The notes under the pieces: generated by a model
Databases searched by the model: none
What the model saw: only the letters and a program-made list of their open reading frames with translations
What the model was told of the DNA's origin: nothing
Shown: positions 30,571 through 39,453 of the stretch, piece by piece
Layout of the letters: each line of letters opens with the position of its first letter
Position numbering within the stretch: position 1 is the stretch's first letter
Source of the DNA: Blastopirellula sp. J2-11
GTDB lineage: Bacteria > Planctomycetota > Planctomycetia > Pirellulales > Pirellulaceae
Direction of reading: 5' to 3'
DNA length: 64,000 nucleotides
NCBI RefSeq assembly: GCF_024584705.1
Contig: NZ_CP097384.1
Span: 6,076,001-6,140,000, forward strand
Made by a program: the position numbers and the translations under genes

Positions 30571-30966
30571 TTAAACGCTCATCCACAAGCCGACGCCAAC
30601 CGCCGCAATCGCGACCAAGGTCAACGTCATGAGCACGGCGCCGCCGATGCGGACAAGCCGGTCGATTTCGACCAACAAGGTTTGCGTGAGGATCGCGTCT
30701 TTCGCTTTGAACGCGTCGTCAAACTGCTGCGTTAACCGGCGAATCCGTACGCCCAGACGAATCGGCGCCCAGCCGATCACCAGACCGACAAGCGATGCGC
30801 AGTAGATTCCGCCGAGCAGGATCAGCAAAATCGCGATGAGATTCGCTTTGCTGATCAAATGAACCAACGGCCGGATAGGTCGAAAGTGTGCGGTCGATTC
30901 TTCCTCCATCGAACGAGAATCCGGCGCAGCGGAAGGAGTCGATTCCGCGGAGGGGTGTTGATGCAT
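30571..30966 (-). CDS. small membrane protein with two transmembrane segments
   Basis: 131 residues. A polar, Ser/Pro/Glu-rich N-terminus (1-40) is followed by helices at about 42-66 and 108-130, with a charged cytoplasmic or periplasmic stretch between them (LGVRIRRLTQQFDDAF). It may be the last gene of the lptB/signal peptidase run, 72 bases after lptB. Function unknown. Confidence 0.7.
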   Translation of the reverse strand: MHQHPSAESTPSAAPDSRSMEEESTAHFRPIRPLVHLISKANLIAILLILLGGIYCASLVGLVIGWAPIRLGVRIRRLTQQFDDAFKAKDAILTQTLLVEIDRLVRIGGAVLMTLTLVAIAAVGVGLWMSV

Positions 30967-31038
30967 GGAATGTCTAACTATCGCGCCGGACAGGCCGACG
31001 CGTTATCCGGCGATTTGAAAATCTTGAGCTGCAATATT

Positions 31039-31794
31039 TTAGGCGGCGGCGCCGGAACGGTCGAACGCTCGATGCAGATTTCCAAAGTAGTACTCGATTG
31101 CATCGGGATGTTTCACGACTTCGTCTGGGCGCCCTTCGCATAAAATCTTACCGCGATGAACGACGTAGCAGCGATCGATAATCTCGAGCGTCTTCTCCGC
31201 TTGATGGTCGGTAATCAGGATCGATATCCCCCACTGCCGCAGTTCTTTAATAATCATCTGGATGCTGTCGACCGTCACCGGGTCGATCCCGGTGAAGGGT
31301 TCGTCGAGCATGATGATCTCTGGGTCAGAGACCAAGCAACGCGCGATCTCCAGACGACGGCGTTCGCCCCCAGAAAGAGAGGCGGCCCTTGATTTGCGGA
31401 TGTGCGTAATATCAAACCGGGTCAACAAGTCCTCGCACCGTTTGCGGCGCGTCTTGCCGTCCATCCCCAAGAGCTCCATCACGCCCAGCAGGTTTTGCTC
31501 GACAGTTAGTTTGCGAAAGACGCTGGAATCTTGGGCCAGATATCCCATGCCGCCGTCACGGCAGCGTTTGAACATCGGCCAGTCGGTGACGTTCTTGCCG
31601 TTGAGATAGACCTTCCCCTTGTTCGGTTCGATCATGCCGCAGGTCATGCGAAAACTGGTCGTCTTGCCGGCGCCGTTTGAGCCAAGCAGGCCGACGATTT
31701 CGCCGCGACGGACGTCAAACGTGACTCCGTCGACCACTTTGCGTTTGCCGTAGACTTTTTCGAGGTCGTTGGCCGAGAGTATGAGCTCTTCCAT
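31039..31794 (-). CDS. lptB: LPS export ABC transporter ATP-binding protein
   Basis: 251 residues from 31794; an in-frame ATG at 31809 is the alternative. Walker A GSNGAGKTT, the Q-loop LAQDSS, signature LSGGERRR, Walker B IIMLDEP and the H-loop ITDHQ are all present, with the LptB-like phrasing GYLAQDSSVFRKLTVEQN and IEYYFG near the end. It powers extraction of lipopolysaccharide from the inner membrane with LptFG, which are not in the window. Its presence supports a Gram-negative-type envelope. It follows the signal peptidase by 45 bases. Confidence 0.93.
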   Translation of the reverse strand: MEELILSANDLEKVYGKRKVVDGVTFDVRRGEIVGLLGSNGAGKTTSFRMTCGMIEPNKGKVYLNGKNVTDWPMFKRCRDGGMGYLAQDSSVFRKLTVEQNLLGVMELLGMDGKTRRKRCEDLLTRFDITHIRKSRAASLSGGERRRLEIARCLVSDPEIIMLDEPFTGIDPVTVDSIQMIIKELRQWGISILITDHQAEKTLEIIDRCYVVHRGKILCEGRPDEVVKHPDAIEYYFGNLHRAFDRSGAAA

Positions 31795-31839
31795 GGTCTC
31801 GCTGCGCATCCATGCGGCGTCGAGAAGCGATCGAGTACG

Positions 31840-33600
31840 TTACTCGATAAACTTCATGCGACGAAAGTTGGGAAAGTAAGGAACCGGATTGTGCGTTGAA
31901 TGGGGCCAATACACGAACAGCGCTTTGCCTATCAGCAAATCACCGGGTACGTATTGCTCACCGATCGGCCAGAGTCGCCCATCAAAGCTTGCGGCGCTGT
32001 TGTCGCCCATCGGAAAGTATTGATCTTCTTCCATCGTGAAGCTGACTTGCGCCCGCATATCGAAGATGTCAGTCGTGCTCCATTGACTGGGACTACGCAT
32101 GATCTCGAGGATCATGTTTTCCGTCGGACGCTCATTGGCCGTATGATAGTCCAAGATCGTCTCAGGGCGTCCACGGCGGGTCTGCGTCGAATCAGCGATG
32201 TAGTAGACGTCGCGTTTGATCCGCAAGCTTTTGGCCGATAACGCAGCGCCGCGCGATCCAATGCCGGCCGGCAGCAAATCGCCGGGATCCTCTTCGCTCC
32301 AAAACGGATTCAATGTACGCGGCGAAACAAACGTCGCCGGCGCCGAAAAGGTGATCAGACTGTCATCGACCCACAGTCGCAGCTCGTCATCGCAATTCGC
32401 GAAGCGAACCGAATGTTGTCCCGGTCCGCGCACCGCCGTTGCGGCGGTGATCGGCTTTCCGTCCGCCGCGTCAAACGTGATCTGTTCGCCGACGATCGAC
32501 AACGTCGCTTCACTGGTCGCCACATCAAACGTGCAGCGGAACTTGTGGCGGCCCTCCACCAATTCCAGGATGATCTCGCCGGTTTTTGACGCGATGTTCA
32601 AATCGGCTTCCAGCGCCAAGTCTCCGACCCAGTGCATTCCATAATCGCGAGCCGGCAAGCCCGGCGTGCCCGCGTAGGAGGCCGCGTTGTAAACGTTGAA
32701 ATCGGTGATCAAACTGCTGTCATCGTCCCGCGCACGCTGGGCGTTGACCTTCTGTCCATGCTTGGCCGAATTCCAATCGGATGAGCCGGGGAAGATGTTT
32801 CGATACCGCAACCAGTCGATCTCGCCGCCGCTCGGCGTACAAGCGTACGTATATTCATCGCTCGTCTTGCGCCAGGCCGTGTTGCTTAGCGGATAGGGCT
32901 CAAACCGATCAGGAAAACCGGCTTCTTCCAGATCAGGATTTGGATAGTCCGAGTCATAGACCGTCTGCAGCAGCGTCAGTTGCTTGCGCGGCGGCTTGCG
33001 AGCGATCTTCCCGACCTCGTCCTCGGGATCTTCCGAGACGTAGATGTCGCCGTGCCAGATATGAACCGTTTCGCCCGGTAATCCGATCAACCGTTTGATG
33101 TAGTTGACGTTCGGCTCTTGCGGTTGCTTGAAGACGATCACGTCCCAGCGCTTGGGAGCGAAGAACTCGTAAGCGAACTTACTGACCAAGATTCGATCGC
33201 CGGGATACGACGGCAGATCTTCGATATTCTGGACGGTGTGGTAGAGCGGATCAATCGTGCCGATCAACGAGCGGCCTTCGATCACTTGCCCGGTCTGCGA
33301 GTTGACTTCGTCGCTCGCGCCGACGTGGTACTCGTAGTTGGTTTCGGGATCGAGCACATCTTTGTGCCGGCCAAACAGCGTCGGCGCCATCGATCCGGTC
33401 GGAATGACGAAGGCCTCGGCTTCAAACGCGCGAAACAGCAGCGCCAGCACGATCGCGATCGCTACCGATTCGATGAACTCACGACTGATCGCAAAGTTGT
33501 CGGCCGCGGTCGACTTCTTCGGAGCCGCCCCCTTCTTCGGCGTCGGCGAATATTCCGGAGCGTCAGGGATTGCGGATTTCGTACGGTTCTTGCGGGCCAT
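31840..33600 (-). CDS. lepB: signal peptidase I with large insertion
   Basis: 586 residues, about twice the usual length. After a Lys/Pro-rich N-terminus, a transmembrane helix lies at about 41-60. Catalytic Ser70 (PTGSMAPT) and Lys169 (NYIKRLIGLPGE) form the S26 dyad. The GDN box (MGDNSAASFDGR) is near residue 545. Between about 190 and 520 is an extra domain with a beta-rich stretch resembling a LamG-like fold. It releases signal peptides at the outer face of the inner membrane. It is preceded by a second S26 gene and followed by lptB. Confidence 0.93.
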   Translation of the reverse strand: MARKNRTKSAIPDAPEYSPTPKKGAAPKKSTAADNFAISREFIESVAIAIVLALLFRAFEAEAFVIPTGSMAPTLFGRHKDVLDPETNYEYHVGASDEVNSQTGQVIEGRSLIGTIDPLYHTVQNIEDLPSYPGDRILVSKFAYEFFAPKRWDVIVFKQPQEPNVNYIKRLIGLPGETVHIWHGDIYVSEDPEDEVGKIARKPPRKQLTLLQTVYDSDYPNPDLEEAGFPDRFEPYPLSNTAWRKTSDEYTYACTPSGGEIDWLRYRNIFPGSSDWNSAKHGQKVNAQRARDDDSSLITDFNVYNAASYAGTPGLPARDYGMHWVGDLALEADLNIASKTGEIILELVEGRHKFRCTFDVATSEATLSIVGEQITFDAADGKPITAATAVRGPGQHSVRFANCDDELRLWVDDSLITFSAPATFVSPRTLNPFWSEEDPGDLLPAGIGSRGAALSAKSLRIKRDVYYIADSTQTRRGRPETILDYHTANERPTENMILEIMRSPSQWSTTDIFDMRAQVSFTMEEDQYFPMGDNSAASFDGRLWPIGEQYVPGDLLIGKALFVYWPHSTHNPVPYFPNFRRMKFIE

Positions 33601-33679
33601 GCACGTTCTCAGTCAGACAGAGCGCCCAGTTCAGGCGCCAAAAGCGAAACTATACCGGATTTACCGATCTGAAGAAACT

Positions 33680-34828
33680 TTAGTCCGGCTTGCTAGCGAG
33701 GTCCATCCGACGAGCGTTTTTCGCCGGAACTGTCCCGAAATGCCGCGAATCTCGCGATGCCAGCACGTTATCCCCCAATACGAAGTACGCGTCCGCCGGG
33801 ATTTTGGTTTCCGGAAAATCAGCATATTGGATATCGCGGAAGATTTTTAGGCTCTCGATCTGGCCGCTGCCAGGATGGATTCGCAGGGGCTTTGCGGTGC
33901 AGTTTCCTGGTTCTAGCTGGTAAGGGGCCGTCACACCGCCTGACTGAGTTTCACTTCCCAGTTGCAGTAGCTGGTCACAGACGCAGGCATGCACGACCGT
34001 CGTTTGCGGCGTCCGTTTGTAGGCCCCCTCCGTTTGTGAGTTACGAATGGGATAGATCTCCCCCTCTTTGAGATAACAAAAAGTCCTGCCCCTAGGCGGA
34101 TCTTCGCGCAGCAGGAATTCGTTCTGTTCAAAACCAAAGATCACCTCCATCGGTCCATTCCGCTTCCAATCGAAGGTGCACATCAATTCATTGAGCGGAT
34201 GCAGCTTGCCTGACAATCCTTGGTTGTAGGGATAGTCGTCCAACGGCGGCGCGGCGCCGGTGATTTGAATCCCCTGACTATGGACCTGGTGATGATATTG
34301 GATCCAGCCGTCGTCCGTGATGACGATACGCGGATCGCTGGCCAGATTGTCGGCGACCGCGTAAACAGGAAGCATGACGCGGGAGAGTTCGTCCCAGCGT
34401 TTTTGATAACGCTCGCCGCCGATCCATAAATCGCCGTCGCGGCCCTCGATCGTTTCGCCCGGCAAGCCGACGACCCGCTTGACCACTTGTTGCGTGGGGG
34501 CGTCAGGATCAGGAAACATCACCAGATCAAATCGCTCGATCTTGCCGGAGATGGGTTGGATCACATCGCCAGGTTGGACAGCGCCGGTTTTGATCGGCGC
34601 GATCGCGCCGCAGTAATCGCAAGTCGCCGTTGGTATCGGCCCGCGGGTCGCATCGATCGAAAAGCGATGTCCGCACTCAGGGCAAGTCACGCCGTAATGC
34701 GGCCCCAATAGCGCCGGCGCCATCGACGGACCGGACACGCGATAAACGGGCGCCCGCGCAAAGAACGTATAACCGCCGGCCAGCGCCGCGATCATCAAGA
34801 TGCCGGTGAGTACGAGCAGGCGTTTCAT
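33680..34828 (-). CDS. second signal peptidase I-like protein with zinc ribbon
   Basis: 382 residues. The N-terminal helix (about 4-24) is a membrane anchor. Catalytic Ser35 (GPSMAP) and Lys117 (VVKRVVGLPGE) match the S26 dyad, and GDNVLASRDSR near the C-terminus is the last box. Unusually, Cys49-x2-Cys52 and Cys70-x2-Cys73 form a four-Cys zinc ribbon inserted between the Ser and the rest of the domain. It lies upstream of lepB in the same direction, 79 bases away. Substrates may differ from those of the first enzyme. Confidence 0.88.
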   Translation of the reverse strand: MKRLLVLTGILMIAALAGGYTFFARAPVYRVSGPSMAPALLGPHYGVTCPECGHRFSIDATRGPIPTATCDYCGAIAPIKTGAVQPGDVIQPISGKIERFDLVMFPDPDAPTQQVVKRVVGLPGETIEGRDGDLWIGGERYQKRWDELSRVMLPVYAVADNLASDPRIVITDDGWIQYHHQVHSQGIQITGAAPPLDDYPYNQGLSGKLHPLNELMCTFDWKRNGPMEVIFGFEQNEFLLREDPPRGRTFCYLKEGEIYPIRNSQTEGAYKRTPQTTVVHACVCDQLLQLGSETQSGGVTAPYQLEPGNCTAKPLRIHPGSGQIESLKIFRDIQYADFPETKIPADAYFVLGDNVLASRDSRHFGTVPAKNARRMDLASKPD

Positions 34829-34870
34829 AAAACCAAGTGGTGGATGCGGACAAATTTCACTTTAGCCCGA

Positions 34871-35105
34871 GGCGCAAGTTTTGAGGTTGCGCTATTTAGC
34901 AATTCAGGAAGTGTTGAACACGGGTGAAGCACGATCAAACAGGGTCCGAATCCACCGAAAATCGTCACACTAGCCCGCCAGCGCCAGCGAGGGAATGGAG
35001 TTGGCGATCCTAACACGGATTGAAGTGGCGAACCGTATTCCCTCGCTCGCGCTGGCGGGCTAGTGTTCGATGGATTCGAAATAGCGCAACTTCAAAGGGC
35101 GCAAG
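34871..35105. mobile_element. MITE-like 235-bp element with nested inverted repeats (contains repeat A copy 2)
   Basis: The outer ends are inverted repeats (TTTGAGGTTGCGCTATTT at the left; on the right its complement with one mismatch, within 35078-35096). Inside sits repeat A copy 2 at 34969-35064, with 16-base arms. A related left outer end plus inner repeat occurs at 42946-43128 but lacks the right outer end. No coding capacity. A non-autonomous element is the simplest explanation; no matching transposase is in the window and no target-site duplication was confirmed. Confidence 0.6.
34969..35064. repeat. palindromic repeat family A, copy 2 (most symmetrical)
   Basis: 96 bases. Arms ACTAGCCCGCCAGCGCCAGC and the complementary GCGCTGGCGGGCTAGT, both next to GAGGGAAT/ATTCCCTC. 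The internal core is shared with copies at 26567 and 43036. Confidence 0.93.
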
Positions 35106-35132
35106 CCGATGGAATGCGGTCGAACCGCACAA

Positions 35133-35215
35133 GGTTGGACTGGACAGGGCGGACCGGACTGGACCGCTTTGTTTTTTTTGTCCGCAGGGTTGGACTGGAG
35201 TTGTTCCACTGTCCC
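35133..35215. repeat. GGACTGGAC-type low-complexity repeat
   Basis: Several copies of (GGT)TGGACTGGA/GGACCGGACTGGAC lie here around a T run. The wording is close to the GGTTGGACCGGACC units at 56495-56775, suggesting a dispersed family. Confidence 0.7.
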
Positions 35216-35626
35216 CAGAGGCGAAAATTGGTGCATGTCGAATTCCCTACATCATAAATCGAGTTTGGCTGGGAGCCGCCAAGGAATCTCCGAGCGCGCG
35301 CAGGAATTGGCCAACTCGCGATTGCGACTTGGCGGTTTTCGTTCCTCATATAATCGACCCGAATTGCGTGCGCTTTGTAAAGAGACAATTTTTGGACACT
35401 CATCCGATGCGTGTCCTCTGAAGTTGTGCGATTTTCAGGTTGGCCGCGATAGCGCTGGTGATCGATCGCCGGATGAAGCGTTAGGCGAACTGGCGGAACG
35501 GATGCCGCTGTAGGTTTCGCCTCATTTGTGGCGCGATTTATTGGCGGTTCATTCGGCTTGGTGATTTTGACCGCATTCCTTCGGCTCGAGCCTCGGGCTG
35601 GTGTTCTCAATCGTCGCTTCGAACGC
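35216..35626. other. non-coding stretch without recognised gene
   Basis: Short frames of up to about 180 codons cross this region on both strands, but none has a signal, motif or ribosome-binding site. Nothing further is recognised before the aldolase terminator. Confidence 0.5.
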
Positions 35627-35657
35627 AAAACGCCCTGATCAAAAGATCAGGGCGTTT
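35627..35657 (-). terminator. intrinsic terminator after aldolase gene
   Basis: A perfect 13-pair stem (AAACGCCCTGATC and its complement) with an AAAA loop. On the minus strand it is followed by TTTT. It starts 40 bases after the fba stop codon. Confidence 0.88.
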
Positions 35658-35696
35658 CTCAGTTTTACAACTGTGGGTCGTGACTTTTCGCGGCGA

Positions 35697-36713
35697 CTAG
35701 ATCAGTTTGGCGTCGCGCATTTTGGCGGCCATGCCGGCTTGACCGAAGGCGGTCATGCGGTCGATGCAAACTTGCTTCATCGCAGCGCGAGCCGGCTTCA
35801 TGTAAGCGCGGGGATCAAACTCCGACGGGTTTTCGGTCAGCACTTTGCGGATGGCGCCGGTGATCGCCATGCGGTTGTCAGTGTCGACGTTGATCTTGCG
35901 AACGCCGCTCTTGATGCCGCGTTGGATTTCTTCAACCGGCACGCCGAAGGTTTGCTTCATCTTGCCGCCGTAGTTATTGATGATATCCTGCAGCTCTTGC
36001 GGAACAGACGAGCTGCCGTGCATCACCAAGTGGGTGTTCGGCAACTTCTTGTGGATCGCTTCGATGCGATCCATCGCCAGCACTTCACCGGTCGGCTTCG
36101 ACGTGAACTTGTAAGCGCCATGACTCGTACCGATCGCGACGGCCAACGCGTCTACGCCGGTCGCTTTGACAAATTCAAACGCTTCGTCCGGGTCGGTCAG
36201 CAGCTGATCGTGCGACAGCTCGCCGACGGCGCCGTGACCATCTTCGGCTTCGCCGGTACCGCTTTCGAGCGAACCCAAGCAGCCGAGTTCTCCTTCGACG
36301 CCGACGTTTTTGGCGTGCGCCATTTCGACCACCTTCTTGGTGACGGCGACGTTGTAGTCGAAGTCAGCCGGGGTCTTGCCATCTTCTTTCAGCGAGCCGT
36401 CCATCATCACCGAGGTGAAGCCGTTCTCGATGGCGCTCATGCAGGTCTCAGGGCTGTTGCCGTGGTCTTGGTGCATGACGATCGGAATTTGCGGATATAG
36501 TTCCGAAGCGGCGATCATCAAGTGACGCAAGTAGTTGTCTTGCGAGTAAGCGCGAGCGCCACGCGACGCTTGGACGATCACAGGGCTGTCGGTTTCCGCG
36601 GCGGCCTCCATGATCGACTGAATTTGCTCCATGTTGTTGACGTTGAAAGCGGCGACGCCGTAGTTGTTTTCGGCGGCATGGTCGAGCAGAACGCGGAGCG
36701 TAATCAGCGGCAT
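35697..36713 (-). CDS. fba: class II fructose-bisphosphate aldolase
   Basis: 338 residues from the ATG at 36713. Metal ligands include His81, Asp83 and His84 (HQDHG). GTSHG and HGSSSVP are the other zinc and phosphate-binding blocks. It interconverts fructose-1,6-bisphosphate with dihydroxyacetone phosphate and glyceraldehyde-3-phosphate in glycolysis and gluconeogenesis. Its own terminator follows and a strong ribosome-binding site precedes, so it is probably monocistronic. Confidence 0.96.
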   Translation of the reverse strand: MPLITLRVLLDHAAENNYGVAAFNVNNMEQIQSIMEAAAETDSPVIVQASRGARAYSQDNYLRHLMIAASELYPQIPIVMHQDHGNSPETCMSAIENGFTSVMMDGSLKEDGKTPADFDYNVAVTKKVVEMAHAKNVGVEGELGCLGSLESGTGEAEDGHGAVGELSHDQLLTDPDEAFEFVKATGVDALAVAIGTSHGAYKFTSKPTGEVLAMDRIEAIHKKLPNTHLVMHGSSSVPQELQDIINNYGGKMKQTFGVPVEEIQRGIKSGVRKINVDTDNRMAITGAIRKVLTENPSEFDPRAYMKPARAAMKQVCIDRMTAFGQAGMAAKMRDAKLI

Positions 36714-36719
36714 GAAATT

Positions 36720-36725
36720 CTCCTC
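36720..36725 (-). promoter_or_regulatory. ribosome-binding site for fba
   Basis: GAGGAG, then AATTTC, then ATG at 36713. It excludes the longer in-frame start at 36851. Confidence 0.85.
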
Positions 36726-36862
36726 AGCAGAACAGTAAGGACGCGAATCAGGATGCGGTAGAAGCGAAATCACCGCTGGTTTGCGCCCTGCGGTAAATTG
36801 TTTCGGCTTAGCAAGCGATCGATTATCAAACCGTAGAAGTGCTGCGGTCAATCCCCCGGAAC

Positions 36863-37795
36863 TTAATCGAACGACACGGAGCTATAGCTTTCCGTAGATT
36901 CTGCCTTAACGGGTGAAATCTCCCCAGGCTCGGCAGCTTTTTCTATTTCCGCGGCAAAAAGATTGCCGGTCTGGCTCGCCGCCAAGCGAATCAACATCAC
37001 CTGACGTCGCCCATCGGCGCGCGAGAAGAAGGCTTTTCCAGCCCCTTTGAGCTCGTCGGTGGCCCCCAAAATCAAGGTCTCACCGGGAGACATGATCGCT
37101 TTCATCGTCAAGTCCGAGAGGGCCTCGGAGCGGGGGCGATGGGCGATCTCAAAAATGCCGTCCCTTGGGGACGAAAAGTCGCGCTGCGGTTGGCCGTGTT
37201 GAATCTCGGGAGTCAATTCGACCAGCACGCGACCATCTCCTTGCGGATAGGTGAGGATGGCGAAACGACATTGGGCCTGGTAGTAAGTTTCACCGGTAAC
37301 CGCATCTCCTTGCTTGACGAAGCAGGTCAGCTCGGGCATCACGTCCGACGCGATCAGTTCACCCCGTTTTCCTTTGCGGAAACGGCGCTGCTCGGCGATC
37401 GGCATTTCGCCATCTTTGACCAGAACCGACGTTTGCCCATTCAGACCTGCTTTGCCGGAGCCGGTTTCGAGCAGATCGCGAATCTGCTGAGGCAAATGAT
37501 AGTTGATCAAACCAACGCGGATTCCGTTGTCGTACAAATGGTGACGCGTCGAGGTCGGCATAAATTGCTCATCGACTTCGAGCCACATCTTCGCGATTGC
37601 ATCTTGCTGCAGATTGGGAATGCGCACCTTGGTCGTTTCCAACACCACCGTGTCGTCGGCGATGTTCGACTGCGGCAAAGTTGAAGGCTCCGTCGTCGTA
37701 TCCTGTTGCCAAAGCGCGCAACCGCAAGCGCCCAGCGCGAGCAGTACGACGATCGACAATCGAGGGACGAACAGCGACATCCTCAAAAAATCCAT
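36863..37795 (-). CDS. lipoprotein of unknown function
   Basis: 310 residues from 37795; an in-frame ATG at 37780 would give a shorter and more typical signal peptide. The lipobox LGAC near residue 24 predicts lipid anchoring. The mature part is mixed alpha/beta with a repeated pattern of short strands and the phrase [16 protein letters not shown], a little like secretin or pilus-assembly beta-domains. No family is named with confidence. It is followed by fba in the same direction, after 149 bases. Confidence 0.75.
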   Translation of the reverse strand: MDFLRMSLFVPRLSIVVLLALGACGCALWQQDTTTEPSTLPQSNIADDTVVLETTKVRIPNLQQDAIAKMWLEVDEQFMPTSTRHHLYDNGIRVGLINYHLPQQIRDLLETGSGKAGLNGQTSVLVKDGEMPIAEQRRFRKGKRGELIASDVMPELTCFVKQGDAVTGETYYQAQCRFAILTYPQGDGRVLVELTPEIQHGQPQRDFSSPRDGIFEIAHRPRSEALSDLTMKAIMSPGETLILGATDELKGAGKAFFSRADGRRQVMLIRLAASQTGNLFAAEIEKAAEPGEISPVKAESTESYSSVSFD

Positions 37796-37970
37796 GGAGA
37801 CAAGGTTGCTAGCTGCAATACGAATGAGTCCGTCGCACGTCCGAGAGTTCGGCTGCGGCGACGAATTCTCGGGGAGAGTACGTCGCCAGGCGGAATGGGG
37901 TCAACAGCAACCGAGGCGAAAACATCAAGAGTGGGGGATGTGAGATACGGCTGCGCACGATCGCCGGCGA

Positions 37971-38153
37971 CTAATAGTCGAAATCGCTTTGTCGCCAATC
38001 GTCGTGACCGGTCGATTCTCGCCAATGTTCCGATCGTTCGGCGGCGCCGTAATATTGCCCAGCGATACCTTGTCCTAACCACTCGCAGATCGCACAGCCC
38101 GGCGTGGCCAGCAAGAGGAAGAACAGGAGTGTGGCGAGCGTTGTTTTCGACAT
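37971..38153 (-). CDS. small lipoprotein
   Basis: 60 residues. A signal peptide with lipobox ATPGC ends at Cys20; the mature part is only about 40 residues and ends in an acidic, Asp/Tyr-rich tail. The lipobox supports a real gene, but no good ribosome-binding site is seen. Confidence 0.6.
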   Translation of the reverse strand: MSKTTLATLLFFLLLATPGCAICEWLGQGIAGQYYGAAERSEHWRESTGHDDWRQSDFDY

Positions 38154-38310
38154 ACAAGGATCATCGGCAACGAGGGGACGCGATTCAAGCCGAATTGGTG
38201 GGCGCGATAGCTGCTAGCAAAGATTTCTCTGTTTTGCCAGCAACCCATCCCGGGTAAATTGCCGTACTAACAAACGGACATACGGGGCGCGACCAACAAG
38301 GAGTAATCGC

Positions 38311-39342
38311 ATGCACTACGTAAAACTGACCACGGCGACCATTTGCATGATCGCGCTGTTTGTCGCCGCTCCGGCCCACGCGCAGTCTCTCGAATCGCAA
38401 ACCGTCGCACAGTCGACCGGCGTGCTGAACGAGATCATGCAGATCCCGGCGAAGGGAATTCCACACAAAATGCTTGCCGACGCCCAAGGCCTGGTGATCA
38501 TCCCCAATATGATCAAAGGGGGCTTTGTGGTCGGCGTGCGACATGGCAACGGCGTGGTGATGGTGCGTGACGCAGCGACCGGCGGTTGGACCGCACCGCA
38601 ATTTGTCAGCATGACCGGCGGCAGCGTCGGTTGGCAGGTCGGCGTACAATCGACCGACGTGGTCCTGGTTTTCCGCACGCAAAAGAGTGTGCAAGGTTTG
38701 CTGCAAGGGAAATTCACGCTGGGCGTTGATGCGGCCGCGGCCGCTGGCCCGTTGGGTCGTCAAGCTTCGGCCGGAACCGATCTTGAGTTGAAGTCCGAAA
38801 TCTACTCGTACAACCGGAGCCGCGGCTTGTTTATCGGCGCGTCGCTTGACGGCAGCGCTTTGCAGATGAACAACGCCGCGACCCAAGCCTATTACGCTGC
38901 AGGCGTTCCGCCGGAAGCGAACGAACTGGTCGCCACCGTCTTGAAATACTCGGCGCCGCAGACGGCCGTTCAGCCGGGGATGATTGCAGAGCAGCAGCCG
39001 ACAGCGGCAACCGAAACGCTAGGCCAGGCCTCAGCGCATTTGAATCAATTGCAGGCCGAAACCGCGGCGGCGTCGCAGCGATTGGGCGCGGTGCTGGATG
39101 ACAATTGGCGACGCTATCTGGGGCTGCCGCCCGAGGTGTATACGCCAGGGCGTCAACCTTCGCCGCAAGCGCTGGAGGCATCGCTCGAAAATTTTCGCCG
39201 CGTGATGGCCAACCCGCAATACGCCCAACTGTCGCAACGGGCCGATTTCCGCTCGTTGGTCGCGACGCTCGAGCAATATGCGGCGGCGCTTTCGCAACCG
39301 GTCAACGATAATGCGTTGCAATTACCGCCGCCGCCGATGTAA
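38311..39342 (+). CDS. secreted SYLF-domain lipid-binding protein
   Basis: 343 residues with a signal peptide ending in AHAQ. The SYLF (YSC84/DUF500) domain covers about 30-200, with IPKAKGLVI-type wording (LADAQGLVIIPNMIKGGFVVG), then GWTAPQF and the SYLF strand region LFIGASLDGSAL. It binds phospholipids in known members. The C-terminal 130 residues form a helical, Gln/Ala-rich extension. AAGGAG lies eight bases before the ATG. Confidence 0.88.
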   Translation: MHYVKLTTATICMIALFVAAPAHAQSLESQTVAQSTGVLNEIMQIPAKGIPHKMLADAQGLVIIPNMIKGGFVVGVRHGNGVVMVRDAATGGWTAPQFVSMTGGSVGWQVGVQSTDVVLVFRTQKSVQGLLQGKFTLGVDAAAAAGPLGRQASAGTDLELKSEIYSYNRSRGLFIGASLDGSALQMNNAATQAYYAAGVPPEANELVATVLKYSAPQTAVQPGMIAEQQPTAATETLGQASAHLNQLQAETAAASQRLGAVLDDNWRRYLGLPPEVYTPGRQPSPQALEASLENFRRVMANPQYAQLSQRADFRSLVATLEQYAAALSQPVNDNALQLPPPPM

Positions 39343-39453
39343 TCGCTACGACAGTCCGGCGGTTCGCGGAGATCCGTACCACCCCGATGGCGGACAACTG
39401 GCTATTTGCGGTTAAGATAGAGGGAACCATCTATTTGTGCCCTCTTCGCAAAG

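Noticed and set aside
34871-35105. Complete insertion sequence
   Set aside because: Too short for a transposase and no reading frame inside; only a non-autonomous element is possible.
35020-35513. Overlapping frames of 60-180 codons after the repeat element
   Set aside because: They run through repeat DNA, have no signal or domain, and change frame from strand to strand.
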